Part shown: positions 35,077 to 43,767 of the stretch, piece after piece
Layout: every line of letters starts with the position of its first letter
Position numbering within the stretch: the stretch's first letter is position 1
Assembly (NCBI GenBank): GCA_000989565.1
Contig: LBOO01000002.1
Span: 50,654-114,653, forward strand
DNA: 64,000 nucleotides
From: Candidatus Peregrinibacteria bacterium GW2011_GWA2_33_10
Lineage (GTDB): Bacteria > Patescibacteriota > Gracilibacteria > UBA1369 > GWC2-33-13
Direction of reading: 5' to 3'
The notes under the pieces: model-generated
Seen by the model: only the letters and a program-made list of their open reading frames with translations
The model's database searches: none
Told to the model about the DNA's origin: nothing
Made by a program: the position numbers and the translations under genes

Positions 35077-35922
35077 TTATTTCGTTCCCAGCTCTTGTTT
35101 TTTAAAGATTTTTTTAGTTTTTTCTTTAATATCATCAAAATTCACTATTTCAATATTATTATCTTCAGTGGAAATTTTTATTTTTTTATTTAAAATATCC
35201 ACTGCTATAACCGTGCCCTTTTTGTTGTCTTTCATTACTATTTCATCACCGGTTTCAGGCATTAGATTTTTGAATTCATTATATTGTTCAACCTCATATC
35301 GAAGGCAGCAAAGTAATTTTCCGCAAAGCCCTGAAAGTTTTTCGCTACCCTTATTGCTCAAATTTTGAACTCTCACCATATCCATTGTAATACTTTCCAA
35401 TTTATTTAAAAAACGGCTGCAACATGTTTCTTGCCCGCATCTTCCATATCCTTTGACAATTTTTGCCTTGTCTCTTGGTCCGATTTGTTGCAAATGAATT
35501 TGTTTTTGGAAAGTTTTTGCCAAATCTTTAACTAAATCTCTAAAATCAACTCTATCCTCCGCCGTAAAAATAAAATTTATTTTGCTTCCGTCTAAAGAGT
35601 ATATAGCTTTCATCAAATACATTTCCAAATTGTGTTCTTTGACTTTATTAATACAAGTTTCTTTGGCTATTGACGATTTCTCCTTATTGGTTTCAATTCT
35701 TTGAGTATCATGAAGTGTTACCTTACGTAAAATCATTTTATCAGGTAGCAATAAATCACTGTTGAAATTATTATGAACATAAGAAACTTCTCCTGATTCC
35801 TCTTTCCCGTCTTCATCTTCAAAGATAACAATATCTTCAATATTATAATCTTCGTATTTCTCTAAATAATTGAATTCTACGATTTTACAGTCGAAATGAT
35901 TTATTATACCTAAAACTTTCAC
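35077..35922 (-). CDS. ricT: PSP1-domain protein RicT (YaaT)
   Basis: This 281-aa protein is a PSP1 C-terminal-domain protein like Bacillus RicT/YaaT, which forms the Ric (Y-) complex that tunes RNase Y activity. The [4Fe-4S]-linked cysteine clusters are visible in GYGRCGQETCCSRFL and LSGLCGKLLCCLRYE. The N-terminal half (GKEESGEVSYVHNN) and the FTAEDRVDFRDLVKDLAK segment are typical. The gene sits next to holB, as in Firmicutes (holB-yaaT order). No ricA, ricF or rny is in the window. Confidence 0.9.
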   Translation of the reverse strand: MKVLGIINHFDCKIVEFNYLEKYEDYNIEDIVIFEDEDGKEESGEVSYVHNNFNSDLLLPDKMILRKVTLHDTQRIETNKEKSSIAKETCINKVKEHNLEMYLMKAIYSLDGSKINFIFTAEDRVDFRDLVKDLAKTFQKQIHLQQIGPRDKAKIVKGYGRCGQETCCSRFLNKLESITMDMVRVQNLSNKGSEKLSGLCGKLLCCLRYEVEQYNEFKNLMPETGDEIVMKDNKKGTVIAVDILNKKIKISTEDNNIEIVNFDDIKEKTKKIFKKQELGTK

Positions 35923-35931
35923 ATTATATAA

Positions 35932-36855
35932 TTAAAAAATAAGCATTAAATTTTCAAGAGTTAATCTAACATTTACATTACTTTTTAACAAATGTTTTGT
36001 TTTTTCTACCATCTTTATCCCTTCAATTAAATGTGAAACTTTTTCATAATTGGAATTTGATGCATAAAAATTATCAATCAAATCTTTTCTAAGTAAATGT
36101 AATAATATATTCAAAAATATTTTAATTAAAGATGGATCTTTTAATAATTTATCAATAAAGGCAAATTTTAAATATAAAAAATCATCATTTAATATCCTCT
36201 GTAAATTTTGATAAATCTCATGATAATTACTGAATAATGCATCATCTTCCAGCAAGCTGATTGCTCTGGCCGGCAGTCCCATTGAAAATGAACTGACTAA
36301 TTGAATTCTATTTTTATCTAAATTTTCATGTCTGTTTTCCAATTCGGATTTCAACTGTTGTTCAGAAAAAGCATTAAATTTAACTAACCTGCAACGAGAA
36401 ATAATTGTATTTAAGACATTTTGAATATTACTTGTTGTCAATAAAAAAATAGTATTTGCGTTCGGTTCTTCTAAAGCTTTCAGAAGGCAGTTCGCGGCAT
36501 CTAAAGTCAATCTTTCAATATTCTTAATTAATATGATTTTATATTTTGATTGTTTTGATAAGCTCAAATTTTTAATCAGATCCCGAATAGTTTCAATTTT
36601 TATGGAATCTTCATCATCAGCAATAAAAAGAGTATCAAGATGCGACTTTTTTCTGATCTGTACACACGCTGGACAATTTTTGCAGTAATTATTTTCACAT
36701 TGCAGAATACCTGCCATCTTATGAGTAATGGAAGCCTTGCCAATCCCCTCAGGGCCGTTAAATAAATAAGCGTGGGCGATATTATTATTTAAAATATCTT
36801 TTTCTAAACCTCTAAGTTGTTTTTGATGTCCGATAATATTCCAATTGAAAAGCAT
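35932..36855 (-). CDS. holB: DNA polymerase III delta' subunit
   Basis: I take the start at 36855 (MLFNWNIIGHQKQL, about 307 aa), because the 18 residues before it in the longer frame (from 36909) are atypical. The protein is a clamp-loader AAA+ subunit with Walker A GPEGIGKAS, a zinc-binding Cys4 (CENNYCKNCPAC), KIILIKNIERLTLDAANCLLKALEEP (at about 110-135) and the SRC motif. It loads the sliding clamp at the replication fork. It heads an operon with ricT (9-bp gap) and a TPR protein. Confidence 0.9.
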   Translation of the reverse strand: MLFNWNIIGHQKQLRGLEKDILNNNIAHAYLFNGPEGIGKASITHKMAGILQCENNYCKNCPACVQIRKKSHLDTLFIADDEDSIKIETIRDLIKNLSLSKQSKYKIILIKNIERLTLDAANCLLKALEEPNANTIFLLTTSNIQNVLNTIISRCRLVKFNAFSEQQLKSELENRHENLDKNRIQLVSSFSMGLPARAISLLEDDALFSNYHEIYQNLQRILNDDFLYLKFAFIDKLLKDPSLIKIFLNILLHLLRKDLIDNFYASNSNYEKVSHLIEGIKMVEKTKHLLKSNVNVRLTLENLMLIF

Positions 36856-36986
36856 ATATATAAAGCTAAAAGCAAAGTTTATTTTAGAAGTTATACCTCT
36901 GTTTGGCAATAAAAAAGAGTTATTTAATGAATTTTTAATAATAATTTAATCTTAATAATATAAAATAATAAAAATAAAATTTATTT

Positions 36987-37352
36987 ATGTATCACAATTT
37001 AGGAAGAATGGGGGAGGAAATAGCCTGCAAATATTTAATTAGTAAAAATTATACAATTCTTAACAGAAATTATTATTGTCGTGAAGGAGAATTGGATATA
37101 GTAGGACAATTAAAAGGTAAAATTGTATTTTTTGAAGTTAAATCCTGTCATTTTCAAGAAGAGTTGTATAGCTTTCCTGAAGAATCAGTTAATCGAAGTA
37201 AAATGAGAAAAGTAATTAATACAGCTTACCATTACATCTCCGCCAATAATTTGAATAATTTTGAATTTCGCTTTGATATAATCACAGTGGAAATTGACTT
37301 AAAATGTAACCGGCATAAAATCTCCCATTTCATTAATGCCTTTGAAGATTGA
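36987..37352 (+). CDS. YraN/UPF0102 family endonuclease-like protein
   Basis: This 121-aa protein has the UPF0102 nuclease-like fold: MGEEIACKYLISKNYTIL (residues 8-25), the REGELDIV motif and FFEVKSC, giving the E-ELD-EVK active-site arrangement of PD-(D/E)XK enzymes. In other bacteria the gene travels with dprA and comM, and both lie within 7 kb here. A role in DNA processing is suspected but not shown. Start may be Met8 (37008). It ends with a TGA codon, which argues against a recoded UGA. Confidence 0.85.
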   Translation: MYHNLGRMGEEIACKYLISKNYTILNRNYYCREGELDIVGQLKGKIVFFEVKSCHFQEELYSFPEESVNRSKMRKVINTAYHYISANNLNNFEFRFDIITVEIDLKCNRHKISHFINAFED

Positions 37353-37392
37353 ATGAATTTTATATAGAATAAAAATACTTGAATTCATTCAC

Positions 37393-38646
37393 ATGGAATT
37401 AAATCCTCAGCAAAAAAGTTATTTGGTTTTAGGTGTCGCTTTATTTTTATGTCTGACAATAATTATTTGGCAGTTTTTTCTTAAACGAGGAACTCTGACC
37501 TTGATTTCATCCGCAAAACCGCCTTACAAAGTTGAAATAAAAGGATCAAAAAGTGTTTTTTGCGAAGACAGCCCTTGTATAAGCAAACATTTCCCCGGCA
37601 AATATGCGATCACTATAATCAAAAAGGACTATTTTCCGGTAGAAAAAGAAATTGAAATTAAATTATTTAAAACATCGAATTATCAGATAAAATTTGAGTT
37701 AATCCCGCAAATTAATTTTAAAAAAGAATATATTCCAAAAATTTACCCTGCAAAAATAAAAACCAATATTTCTGATATTTCCATATTTTCAGATCCGGAC
37801 TTAGATCCGGAAAAATTACCTAAAGATACGAGCAAAATTATATTTTCTTCAAGTGGAGAAAAAGCCATAATTATTGCCAAAGAAAAAAGATATATATATC
37901 AAAAAAATCAAAAAACCGAATATATTCGCAAATTACCTCAGGTAAATAATTTAATCTGGCTGCCGAATGAAACTGAAATAATTTATTTGTATAAAAAAAG
38001 CAATTCTCCGAATCAGGGTGTATATTCTTATAATCTGGTTAATAATACTGAGGAGCTGGTGGTATTTATAAATCAGCCGATTCTAAATTATGCCATTATT
38101 CCCGCTCCAGACAATATTTCCCTTTTACTTCTGAATCTGGATGCCAAAACAATTTATCTAATCAATAAAAATATAAAAAACAGAAAAAAAATCTCCTTAA
38201 ACATAAAAGAAAATATCATTAAATGGTCTCCGGATAGTCAAAAAATATTATTAAATGATCAAGGAAAAAGATTAATGATTTTTAATGTTGAAAATAACAA
38301 AATCAATTATTTATCTCTTTCACCTACAATTACTCAATCACTAACAAATGAAAAAATAATATTTTTAAACCAAAAAACCTTAATATATACAACCAAAAAA
38401 AATAATGATATTTCCATAAACAACAATCAAATCGAAACAATCATTTCTTTTCCTGAAATAGCCGATAACAAATCAGATAAGGAAAATATATTCCTTTATA
38501 ATTTGGATAACCATATATCAAAAAATTTAAGCTTAAACAGTGATCTTAAAGTTAAAAAATTAGAAATATTCAATAAAAATCAAATATCTTTTCTTCAAGA
38601 AAATAAAATATATGAAATAATTTTAAATAAATATACTGCTCCGTAG
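37393..38646 (+). CDS. Membrane-anchored PEGA-like and beta-propeller protein
   Basis: This 417-aa protein has one N-terminal membrane helix (about 8-28), then a PEGA-like beta domain (about 31-105, with FPGKYAITIIKKDYFPVEKEIEI) containing two cysteines (FCEDSPC). Repeated beta-strands of the TolB/WD40 kind follow (for example IKWSPDSQKILLNDQGKRLMIF). It is predicted to face outside the membrane. The function is unknown. The last codons, TAT ACT GCT CCG TAG, belong to the left end of a MITE-like repeat, so the element supplies the final residues and stop. Confidence 0.75.
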   Translation: MELNPQQKSYLVLGVALFLCLTIIIWQFFLKRGTLTLISSAKPPYKVEIKGSKSVFCEDSPCISKHFPGKYAITIIKKDYFPVEKEIEIKLFKTSNYQIKFELIPQINFKKEYIPKIYPAKIKTNISDISIFSDPDLDPEKLPKDTSKIIFSSSGEKAIIIAKEKRYIYQKNQKTEYIRKLPQVNNLIWLPNETEIIYLYKKSNSPNQGVYSYNLVNNTEELVVFINQPILNYAIIPAPDNISLLLLNLDAKTIYLINKNIKNRKKISLNIKENIIKWSPDSQKILLNDQGKRLMIFNVENNKINYLSLSPTITQSLTNEKIIFLNQKTLIYTTKKNNDISINNNQIETIISFPEIADNKSDKENIFLYNLDNHISKNLSLNSDLKVKKLEIFNKNQISFLQENKIYEIILNKYTAP

Positions 38647-38753
38647 CTTTTTTATTGATAAATCAACAAAATTATCTTTAAGCTTCGCAGTATTACTTGT
38701 CTTTCGGAGCTTTAGCGAAGATTAATACAAAAATTTAAAAGCGGAGGAGTATA
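38632..38753 (+). repeat. MITE-like repeat, copy 2 (122 bp)
   Basis: This copy matches 6504-6625 with seven mismatches by eye and has the same ends (TATACTGCTCCGTAGC and GCGGAGGAGTATA). Its first 15 bp form the last codons and stop of the preceding gene. Confidence 0.85.
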
Positions 38754-38847
38754 AAATAAAAAATCCGAAAATTTAATAAAAATTTTAAAATAATTTAATA
38801 ATTTATATCTAAAATAAAAGGCATAAATTTATTATTTTATTTTTTAT

Positions 38848-40410
38848 ATGCCTGCAAAAGTTTTTTCCTGTGCTACTACCGGCCTTAATTGTGAACTGGT
38901 TCAAGTCGAAGTTGATATATTGGGAGCATTAAATCCATCATTAAGTATCGTGGGGCTTGGTGATACCGCCATTCAGGAATCTAAAGAAAGAATACGTGCT
39001 GCTTTTAAAAATTGCGAAATACCATTTCCCAGAAAACGAAAAGTGGTTAATTTGGCTCCGGCCAATTTAAGGAAACAAGGCCCCATTTACGATTTACCCA
39101 TTGCGATCGGACTTTTAATAAGCTCGGAACTAATAGATAATCCTAATTTAAATAAAATAATTCAAGAATCCCTTTTTGTCGGGGAATTGTCTTTGGATGG
39201 AACATTGCGAGCAATTAACGGAGTGCTTGCCATCAGTAATTTTGCAAAAGAAAAGGGTTTCAAAAGAATATTTGTACCATTTAACAATGCTTTGGAATCA
39301 AGTCTTGTTCCGGGAATCGAAACCATCCCTGTCCAAAATTTGAAAAATTTGGTTTTGCATTTGGAAAATAAAGAAATTCTGCCTAAGTTTTTACCTCCAA
39401 ACAACTTTCAGCATCTTCTAAAAGAAACCAAAGTTAATTTGGATATGAAATATATCAAATCTCAAGAGCAGGGCAAAAGAGCAATAGAAATAAGCGCGGC
39501 AGGCGGTCATAATCTGTTGATGAATGGTCCGCCCGGTTCCGGCAAAACACTTTTGGCCAGAACAGCTCAAAGCATATTGCCTGAATTGACTATCGATGAA
39601 GCCTTGGAAATAACGAAAATTTATTCCGTTGCCGGACTTATAAATCATGATCAGCCTTTAATCGTGGAACGGCCATTTCGCAGCGTTCATCATACAGCTT
39701 CCGGAGTTTCGATAGTCGGAGGAGGCAGAATTCCGGGACCCGGAGAAATTTCACTATCACATCGAGGAATATTATTTTTGGACGAATTTGCTGAATTTCC
39801 GCTTCATATATTGGAATATTTAAGACAACCTTTAGAAGATAAACTAGTAACAATCGGCAGGGCTTCAGGAACTTTAACCTATCCTGCGAATTTTATTTTA
39901 ATTGCATCCATGAATCCATGTCCATGCGGTTATTTTACTGATCCTGAAAAAGAATGCATTTGCAATGAGCAACAAATAAAAAGATATCAGAAAAAAATTT
40001 CCGGACCTCTATTGGATAGAATAGATTTATGTGTGGAAGTACCTAGATTGAATTATGAAAAATTATCGGATACAAATGAAGCTGAGTCATCGAAAGACAT
40101 TAAAAAACGTATTGAAAATGCCAGAAACATTCAATTACATCGTTTTAAAAATGATAAAATCACCCTAAATAGCGAAATGGGGCCAAAAGAAATTAAAGAA
40201 TATTGCATACTTGATGACCAAACACTGCAAATACTTAAAAAAGCCGTAGAAAGCATGTCTTTATCAGGAAGGTCATATTTTCGAATAATCAAAGTTTCGC
40301 GAACTATCGCAGACCTGAGTAATAGTGAAAAGATACATTCTAATCACCTTTTGGAGGCTCTTCAATATCGAAAAAAAGATTATGCGTATACGAAATCATA
40401 TATGAACTAA
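38848..40410 (+). CDS. comM: YifB/ComM Mg-chelatase-like AAA+ ATPase
   Basis: This 520-aa protein has an N-terminal Lon-protease-like beta domain (1-185; GLGDTAIQESKERIRAA, PIAIGLLI), a Mg-chelatase AAA+ core with Walker A NGPPGSGKT near 227 and Walker B ILFLDEFAEF, and a C-terminal helical domain with zinc-like cysteines (CPCGYFTDPEKECICN). ComM drives branch migration during integration of transformed DNA in Vibrio and Acinetobacter. dprA and pilB nearby support that role here. It has its own upstream region that includes the MITE copy. Confidence 0.93.
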   Translation: MPAKVFSCATTGLNCELVQVEVDILGALNPSLSIVGLGDTAIQESKERIRAAFKNCEIPFPRKRKVVNLAPANLRKQGPIYDLPIAIGLLISSELIDNPNLNKIIQESLFVGELSLDGTLRAINGVLAISNFAKEKGFKRIFVPFNNALESSLVPGIETIPVQNLKNLVLHLENKEILPKFLPPNNFQHLLKETKVNLDMKYIKSQEQGKRAIEISAAGGHNLLMNGPPGSGKTLLARTAQSILPELTIDEALEITKIYSVAGLINHDQPLIVERPFRSVHHTASGVSIVGGGRIPGPGEISLSHRGILFLDEFAEFPLHILEYLRQPLEDKLVTIGRASGTLTYPANFILIASMNPCPCGYFTDPEKECICNEQQIKRYQKKISGPLLDRIDLCVEVPRLNYEKLSDTNEAESSKDIKKRIENARNIQLHRFKNDKITLNSEMGPKEIKEYCILDDQTLQILKKAVESMSLSGRSYFRIIKVSRTIADLSNSEKIHSNHLLEALQYRKKDYAYTKSYMN

Positions 40411-40484
40411 TAATGGTCTTGAAAAAATGTACATAAACTATAACAATGATAACAAGCATAAATTAAATTAAATCTATACTTTAT

Positions 40485-40544
40485 GTTAATTAATTAACAC
40501 CTTAATTGCAAATAAAATATGTGCAAAACTACGTACTTTTGCAC
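40485..40544 (+). promoter_or_regulatory. Palindromes upstream of the Phd-like gene
   Basis: GTTAATTAATTAAC (40485-40498) is a perfect 14-bp palindrome. GTGCAAAA-CTACGTAC-TTTTGCAC (40521-40544) is a 24-bp near-palindrome with only the central C/C pair mismatched. A candidate promoter TTGCAC (40539-40544), 17 nt, TTTATA (40562-40567) would place the second palindrome over the -35 box. Type II antitoxins commonly repress their own promoter through such sites. Confidence 0.55.
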
Positions 40545-40578
40545 AGGTTTTAAACAGTACATTTATAAAGACATTTAA

Positions 40579-40872
40579 ATGAACATTTTGAAGAATTTTC
40601 CTCTTACCATAGGCATAACTGAGTTGAGAAACAATATTTCTCAGATTTTAAAAACCATAAAAAAACAAAAAAAAATTGGCATAATCCTCTCTAAAAATAA
40701 GCCTCAAGCAGTTATAATTCCTTATGAAATATGGGAAAATCAAATGAATAATGAACAAAATAATAATATTGAGAAAAAAGGAAAGAAAGATTTAAGCAAA
40801 GAACTTCCAGATATCCCCGTAAAAAGCGAAAAAATAATAAAAGCTGATGATCTTTTTAATATCCCGCTTTAA
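40579..40872 (+). CDS. Phd/YefM-like antitoxin, no partner toxin
   Basis: This 97-aa protein has an N-terminal Phd-type DNA-binding domain (TIGITELRNNISQILKTI, then IILSKNKPQAVIIPYEIWE). The Lys-rich C-terminal tail would be the toxin-binding part in a type II system. No toxin gene follows; the next gene, 20 bp downstream, is a Xer recombinase. It may be an autonomous transcription regulator or a solo antitoxin. A 24-bp near-palindrome upstream is a likely binding site. Confidence 0.75.
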   Translation: MNILKNFPLTIGITELRNNISQILKTIKKQKKIGIILSKNKPQAVIIPYEIWENQMNNEQNNNIEKKGKKDLSKELPDIPVKSEKIIKADDLFNIPL

Positions 40873-40892
40873 GATAATTTTATCTTTTTCCT

Positions 40893-41807
40893 ATGAAAAC
40901 CGGCGAGTTGATAATAAAATTTCTTGAACACATTGAAATCACCAGAAATTTATCTTTAAAAACAATTGAGAATTATCATCATTATTTAAAAAGATTTGTA
41001 GATTTTTCAAAAGATACTGATCCGGAGCTTATTGATCTTGATTTAATACATAATTATCGGCTTCATTTAAATCGCTTGTTGGATCAGGAGGGTAATAATT
41101 TGGCTATAAAAACCCAAAATTATCATATAATTGCTTTGAGAGCGTTTTTAAAATATTTAATAAAAAATGATATTGATACATTAGCGCCGGAAAAAATTGA
41201 TTTAAGTAAAATTCCTGAACGGCATATAGATTATTTAAGCAGAGAAGAATTGGAAAATTTATTTTCCAATATTGATATATCAACGAAAAAAGGTTCTCGG
41301 GATAGAGCTCTAATTGAAGTTTTGTATTCAACCGGCTTGAGAGTAAGCGAACTTGTTTCCTTAAATCGTTCTCAAATAAATCTGAAAACAAAAGAATTTA
41401 CCGTCAGGGGAAAGGGGAGAAAAAATCGACTTGTTTTTCTGTCAAGTAGATCTATAAGCTATTTGCAGGACTATTTGGATACAAGAGAGGATAACTACGA
41501 ACCCCTATTTATTAATTATAGCCGAAAAAAAAGGCATTTTCCTCCTAACAAGCCTGAAGAAGCATTACGCTTGACTGCTTATTCGATTCAGGAGATGATT
41601 CGCTTGAGAGCAAAGGAAGCGGGAATTATGAAAAAAGTAACGCCACATACGATTCGACATTCTTACGCAACTGAATTATTATTAAACGGAGCGGATATAA
41701 GGTCGGTTCAAGAGCTTTTGGGTCATGCGTCTATCAGTACGACACAAATTTATACGCATATTACTGATAAAAAATTAAGAGAAGTTCATAAACAATATCA
41801 TAAATAA
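40893..41807 (+). CDS. Tyrosine recombinase XerC/XerD type
   Basis: This 304-aa enzyme has an N-terminal SAM-like DNA-binding domain (1-100) and a catalytic domain (115-304). The catalytic residues are visible: Arg in STGLRVSEL, Lys in RGKGRKNRL, HTIRH (His/Arg), the second His in LLGHAS, and Tyr about 287 in QIYTH. The size fits a chromosome-dimer resolvase rather than a phage integrase. No dif site is obvious in this window. It is 20 bp after the Phd-like gene and 4 bp before ftsE, so these are probably cotranscribed. Confidence 0.92.
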   Translation: MKTGELIIKFLEHIEITRNLSLKTIENYHHYLKRFVDFSKDTDPELIDLDLIHNYRLHLNRLLDQEGNNLAIKTQNYHIIALRAFLKYLIKNDIDTLAPEKIDLSKIPERHIDYLSREELENLFSNIDISTKKGSRDRALIEVLYSTGLRVSELVSLNRSQINLKTKEFTVRGKGRKNRLVFLSSRSISYLQDYLDTREDNYEPLFINYSRKKRHFPPNKPEEALRLTAYSIQEMIRLRAKEAGIMKKVTPHTIRHSYATELLLNGADIRSVQELLGHASISTTQIYTHITDKKLREVHKQYHK

Positions 41808-41811
41808 AATA

Positions 41812-42561
41812 ATGATTATCTATCAAAATATTCATAAAAGATATCATACTCATTCAGTTCTGGAAGATATTAATCTGAAAATTGAAGGAAATGAATTCGT
41901 TAGTATCACAGGACCTTCAGGAGCAGGTAAATCTACCTTGATTAATCTATTAATAGGCTCAGAAAAACCCACCTCGGGATTGGTTAGTATAGATGGTTAT
42001 GATATCAGTAAAATGAAAAACAATGTCTTGCAATTTTTTAGACGTAAAATTGGAATAGTATTTCAGGATTATAAACTTTTACCGAAAAAAACTGTTTATG
42101 AGAATGTAGCGTTTGCTATGGAAGTATGTGGGTACAACGACCAAAAAATCAAACAAAGAGTTCCCAAGTTATTGGAAATTGTAGGATTGGAAAATCAAAT
42201 GGATTTGTTTCCATGTCAATTATCCGGAGGTGAAAATCAGCGAGTATCATTAGCCAGAGCTTTAATGCATAATCCGAAATTGATTATTGCCGATGAACCT
42301 ACCGGAAATCTGGATCCTGATAATTCTAAGGAAATTATTCAATTATTGTTAAAGCTGAATTCTTTTGGAGTAACTGTCATGCTTGCGACACATGATCGGG
42401 AAATTGTAAACTCAATACAAAAAAGGGTAATTCGGCTTGATAAAGGAAGGATAATCGCTGATGAGAAAAGAAGCGGATATGATCTTTATACGTTACCGAA
42501 TAATTATACGGACACAATTCGTATTAAAGAAGAAATATTAACGCAATTGCATATTGATTAA
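41812..42561 (+). CDS. ftsE: Cell-division ABC ATPase FtsE
   Basis: This 249-aa ATP-binding protein has Walker A GPSGAGKST near 34, QDYKLLPKKTVYENV (FtsE-type Q loop), signature LSGGENQRVSLARAL, Walker B LIIADEPTGNLD and switch His in LATHD. The motif set matches FtsE more than LolD. FtsE/FtsX control peptidoglycan hydrolases at the division site. ftsX is not next to it; the following gene is purM after 54 bp. A C-terminal extension (after DEKRSGYD) is present. Confidence 0.88.
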   Translation: MIIYQNIHKRYHTHSVLEDINLKIEGNEFVSITGPSGAGKSTLINLLIGSEKPTSGLVSIDGYDISKMKNNVLQFFRRKIGIVFQDYKLLPKKTVYENVAFAMEVCGYNDQKIKQRVPKLLEIVGLENQMDLFPCQLSGGENQRVSLARALMHNPKLIIADEPTGNLDPDNSKEIIQLLLKLNSFGVTVMLATHDREIVNSIQKRVIRLDKGRIIADEKRSGYDLYTLPNNYTDTIRIKEEILTQLHID

Positions 42562-42615
42562 AAACCAAAGTGTCTATAAATAAATTATAATATCTTATTT
42601 AACCTTAATAATTCT

Positions 42616-43695
42616 ATGACCACAAAATACAAAGAAGCCGGTGTGGATATCGACCTCGGCGACAAGTGTTCAGCCCTAGCTTACAATGCGGCAAAAACAA
42701 CTTTTTCAAGCAGAAAAAATTTGATTGGAGAGCCGATTAAAATGGATGGAGGCTTCACAGGATTATTGGATTTTGGCGATTTTTATTTGGTTCAAAATAA
42801 TGACGGAGTTGGAACAAAAGTGCAGATAGGTGAATATATTAATAAATTCGACACCTTGGGATATGATTTATTGGCCATGGTTACTGATGATGCCATTTGT
42901 ATTGGAGCAGAAGTGATTTCAATCTCAAATACAATAGATATAAACAAAGTAAATCCGAACATCATTGAACCTTTAATGAATGGACTCGCAAAAGCCTGTA
43001 TTGAACAAAAAGTTGTAATTCCCGGGGGAGAAATCGCGGAACTGGGAGGAGTTGTAACCGGATTGATTTGGAATGCTACAGCTATCGGAATTGTAGAAAA
43101 AAATAAAATAATTAATGGTAGTGAAATAAAAGAAGGAGACAGTATTATCGGTTTAAAATCAGCTGGATTTCGTTCAAATGGATTTTCCTTGGTCAGATAT
43201 ATTCTGCGCGAACATTTTGGAGAAGATTGGTACAACCAAAAATTTGACGACATGCATACATGGGGAGAAATCACATTGACACCATCTATTATTTATCATA
43301 ATGCATTATTAAATTTGATTGGTCGATATAAAGAGGAAAGAAAATATAATTTTAAAGGCATAGCGCATATCACGGGAGGAGGCATCCCCGGAAATTTAAT
43401 CCGAATTTTAAAAAACAAGAAATTGGGAGCAATATTGGACAATTTACCTCAGCCTCACGCATCTATGCTGACATTACAAGATATGGCGACTATTCGAGAT
43501 GATGAAGCGTATCGCGCATGGAATATGGGAATGGGAATGGCAATTGTAGTTGATAAGAAAGAAAATGAAAAAATACTCGCTGCTCTAAAAAAAGAAAATT
43601 TAAATTGTCAGATAATTGGAGAAGTAACCAATAGTGGAAAAATTGAAATACTAAGCCAAGGATATTTTGAAAAAGGACAAAGTATCATTTTTTAA
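42616..43695 (+). CDS. purM: Phosphoribosylformylglycinamidine cyclo-ligase
   Basis: This 359-aa enzyme closes the imidazole ring to make AIR in purine synthesis. It has YKEAGVDIDLGDKCS, NNDGVGTKV (ATP-binding), the VTDDAICIGAE region, PGGEIAELGGVV and AHITGGGIPGNL. It is somewhat diverged from E. coli PurM but complete in length. No other purine gene is nearby, so it is isolated. A TATAAT box lies at 42586-42591, 24 nt upstream, but no clear -35 box is seen. Confidence 0.92.
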   Translation: MTTKYKEAGVDIDLGDKCSALAYNAAKTTFSSRKNLIGEPIKMDGGFTGLLDFGDFYLVQNNDGVGTKVQIGEYINKFDTLGYDLLAMVTDDAICIGAEVISISNTIDINKVNPNIIEPLMNGLAKACIEQKVVIPGGEIAELGGVVTGLIWNATAIGIVEKNKIINGSEIKEGDSIIGLKSAGFRSNGFSLVRYILREHFGEDWYNQKFDDMHTWGEITLTPSIIYHNALLNLIGRYKEERKYNFKGIAHITGGGIPGNLIRILKNKKLGAILDNLPQPHASMLTLQDMATIRDDEAYRAWNMGMGMAIVVDKKENEKILAALKKENLNCQIIGEVTNSGKIEILSQGYFEKGQSIIF

Positions 43696-43734
43696 TAAAT
43701 TTTTTAGAAAAATTTAATAATTAACAGTTAAAAT

Positions 43735-43767
43735 AATCATACTTCTTTTAAATTTTGAAGTATGATT
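43735..43767 (+). promoter_or_regulatory. Inverted repeat covering the dprA start codon
   Basis: AATCATACTTC (43735-43745) and GAAGTATGATT (43757-43767) are perfect 11-bp inverted repeats around an 11-nt A/T loop. The dprA ATG (43762-43764) lies inside the right arm. In RNA the hairpin would hide the start codon; in DNA it could be a repressor site. A TAAAAT -10-like box touches the left arm. Confidence 0.6.

Noticed and set aside
37350..37352. Possible recoding of UGA as glycine, as in Gracilibacteria.
   Set aside because: UGA ends yraN, recX and the HicB-like gene at the expected family lengths, and no UGA is needed inside conserved genes.
42792..43274. A 160-codon antisense frame inside purM.
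   Set aside because: It is the mirror of a conserved enzyme gene and has no family signature of its own.
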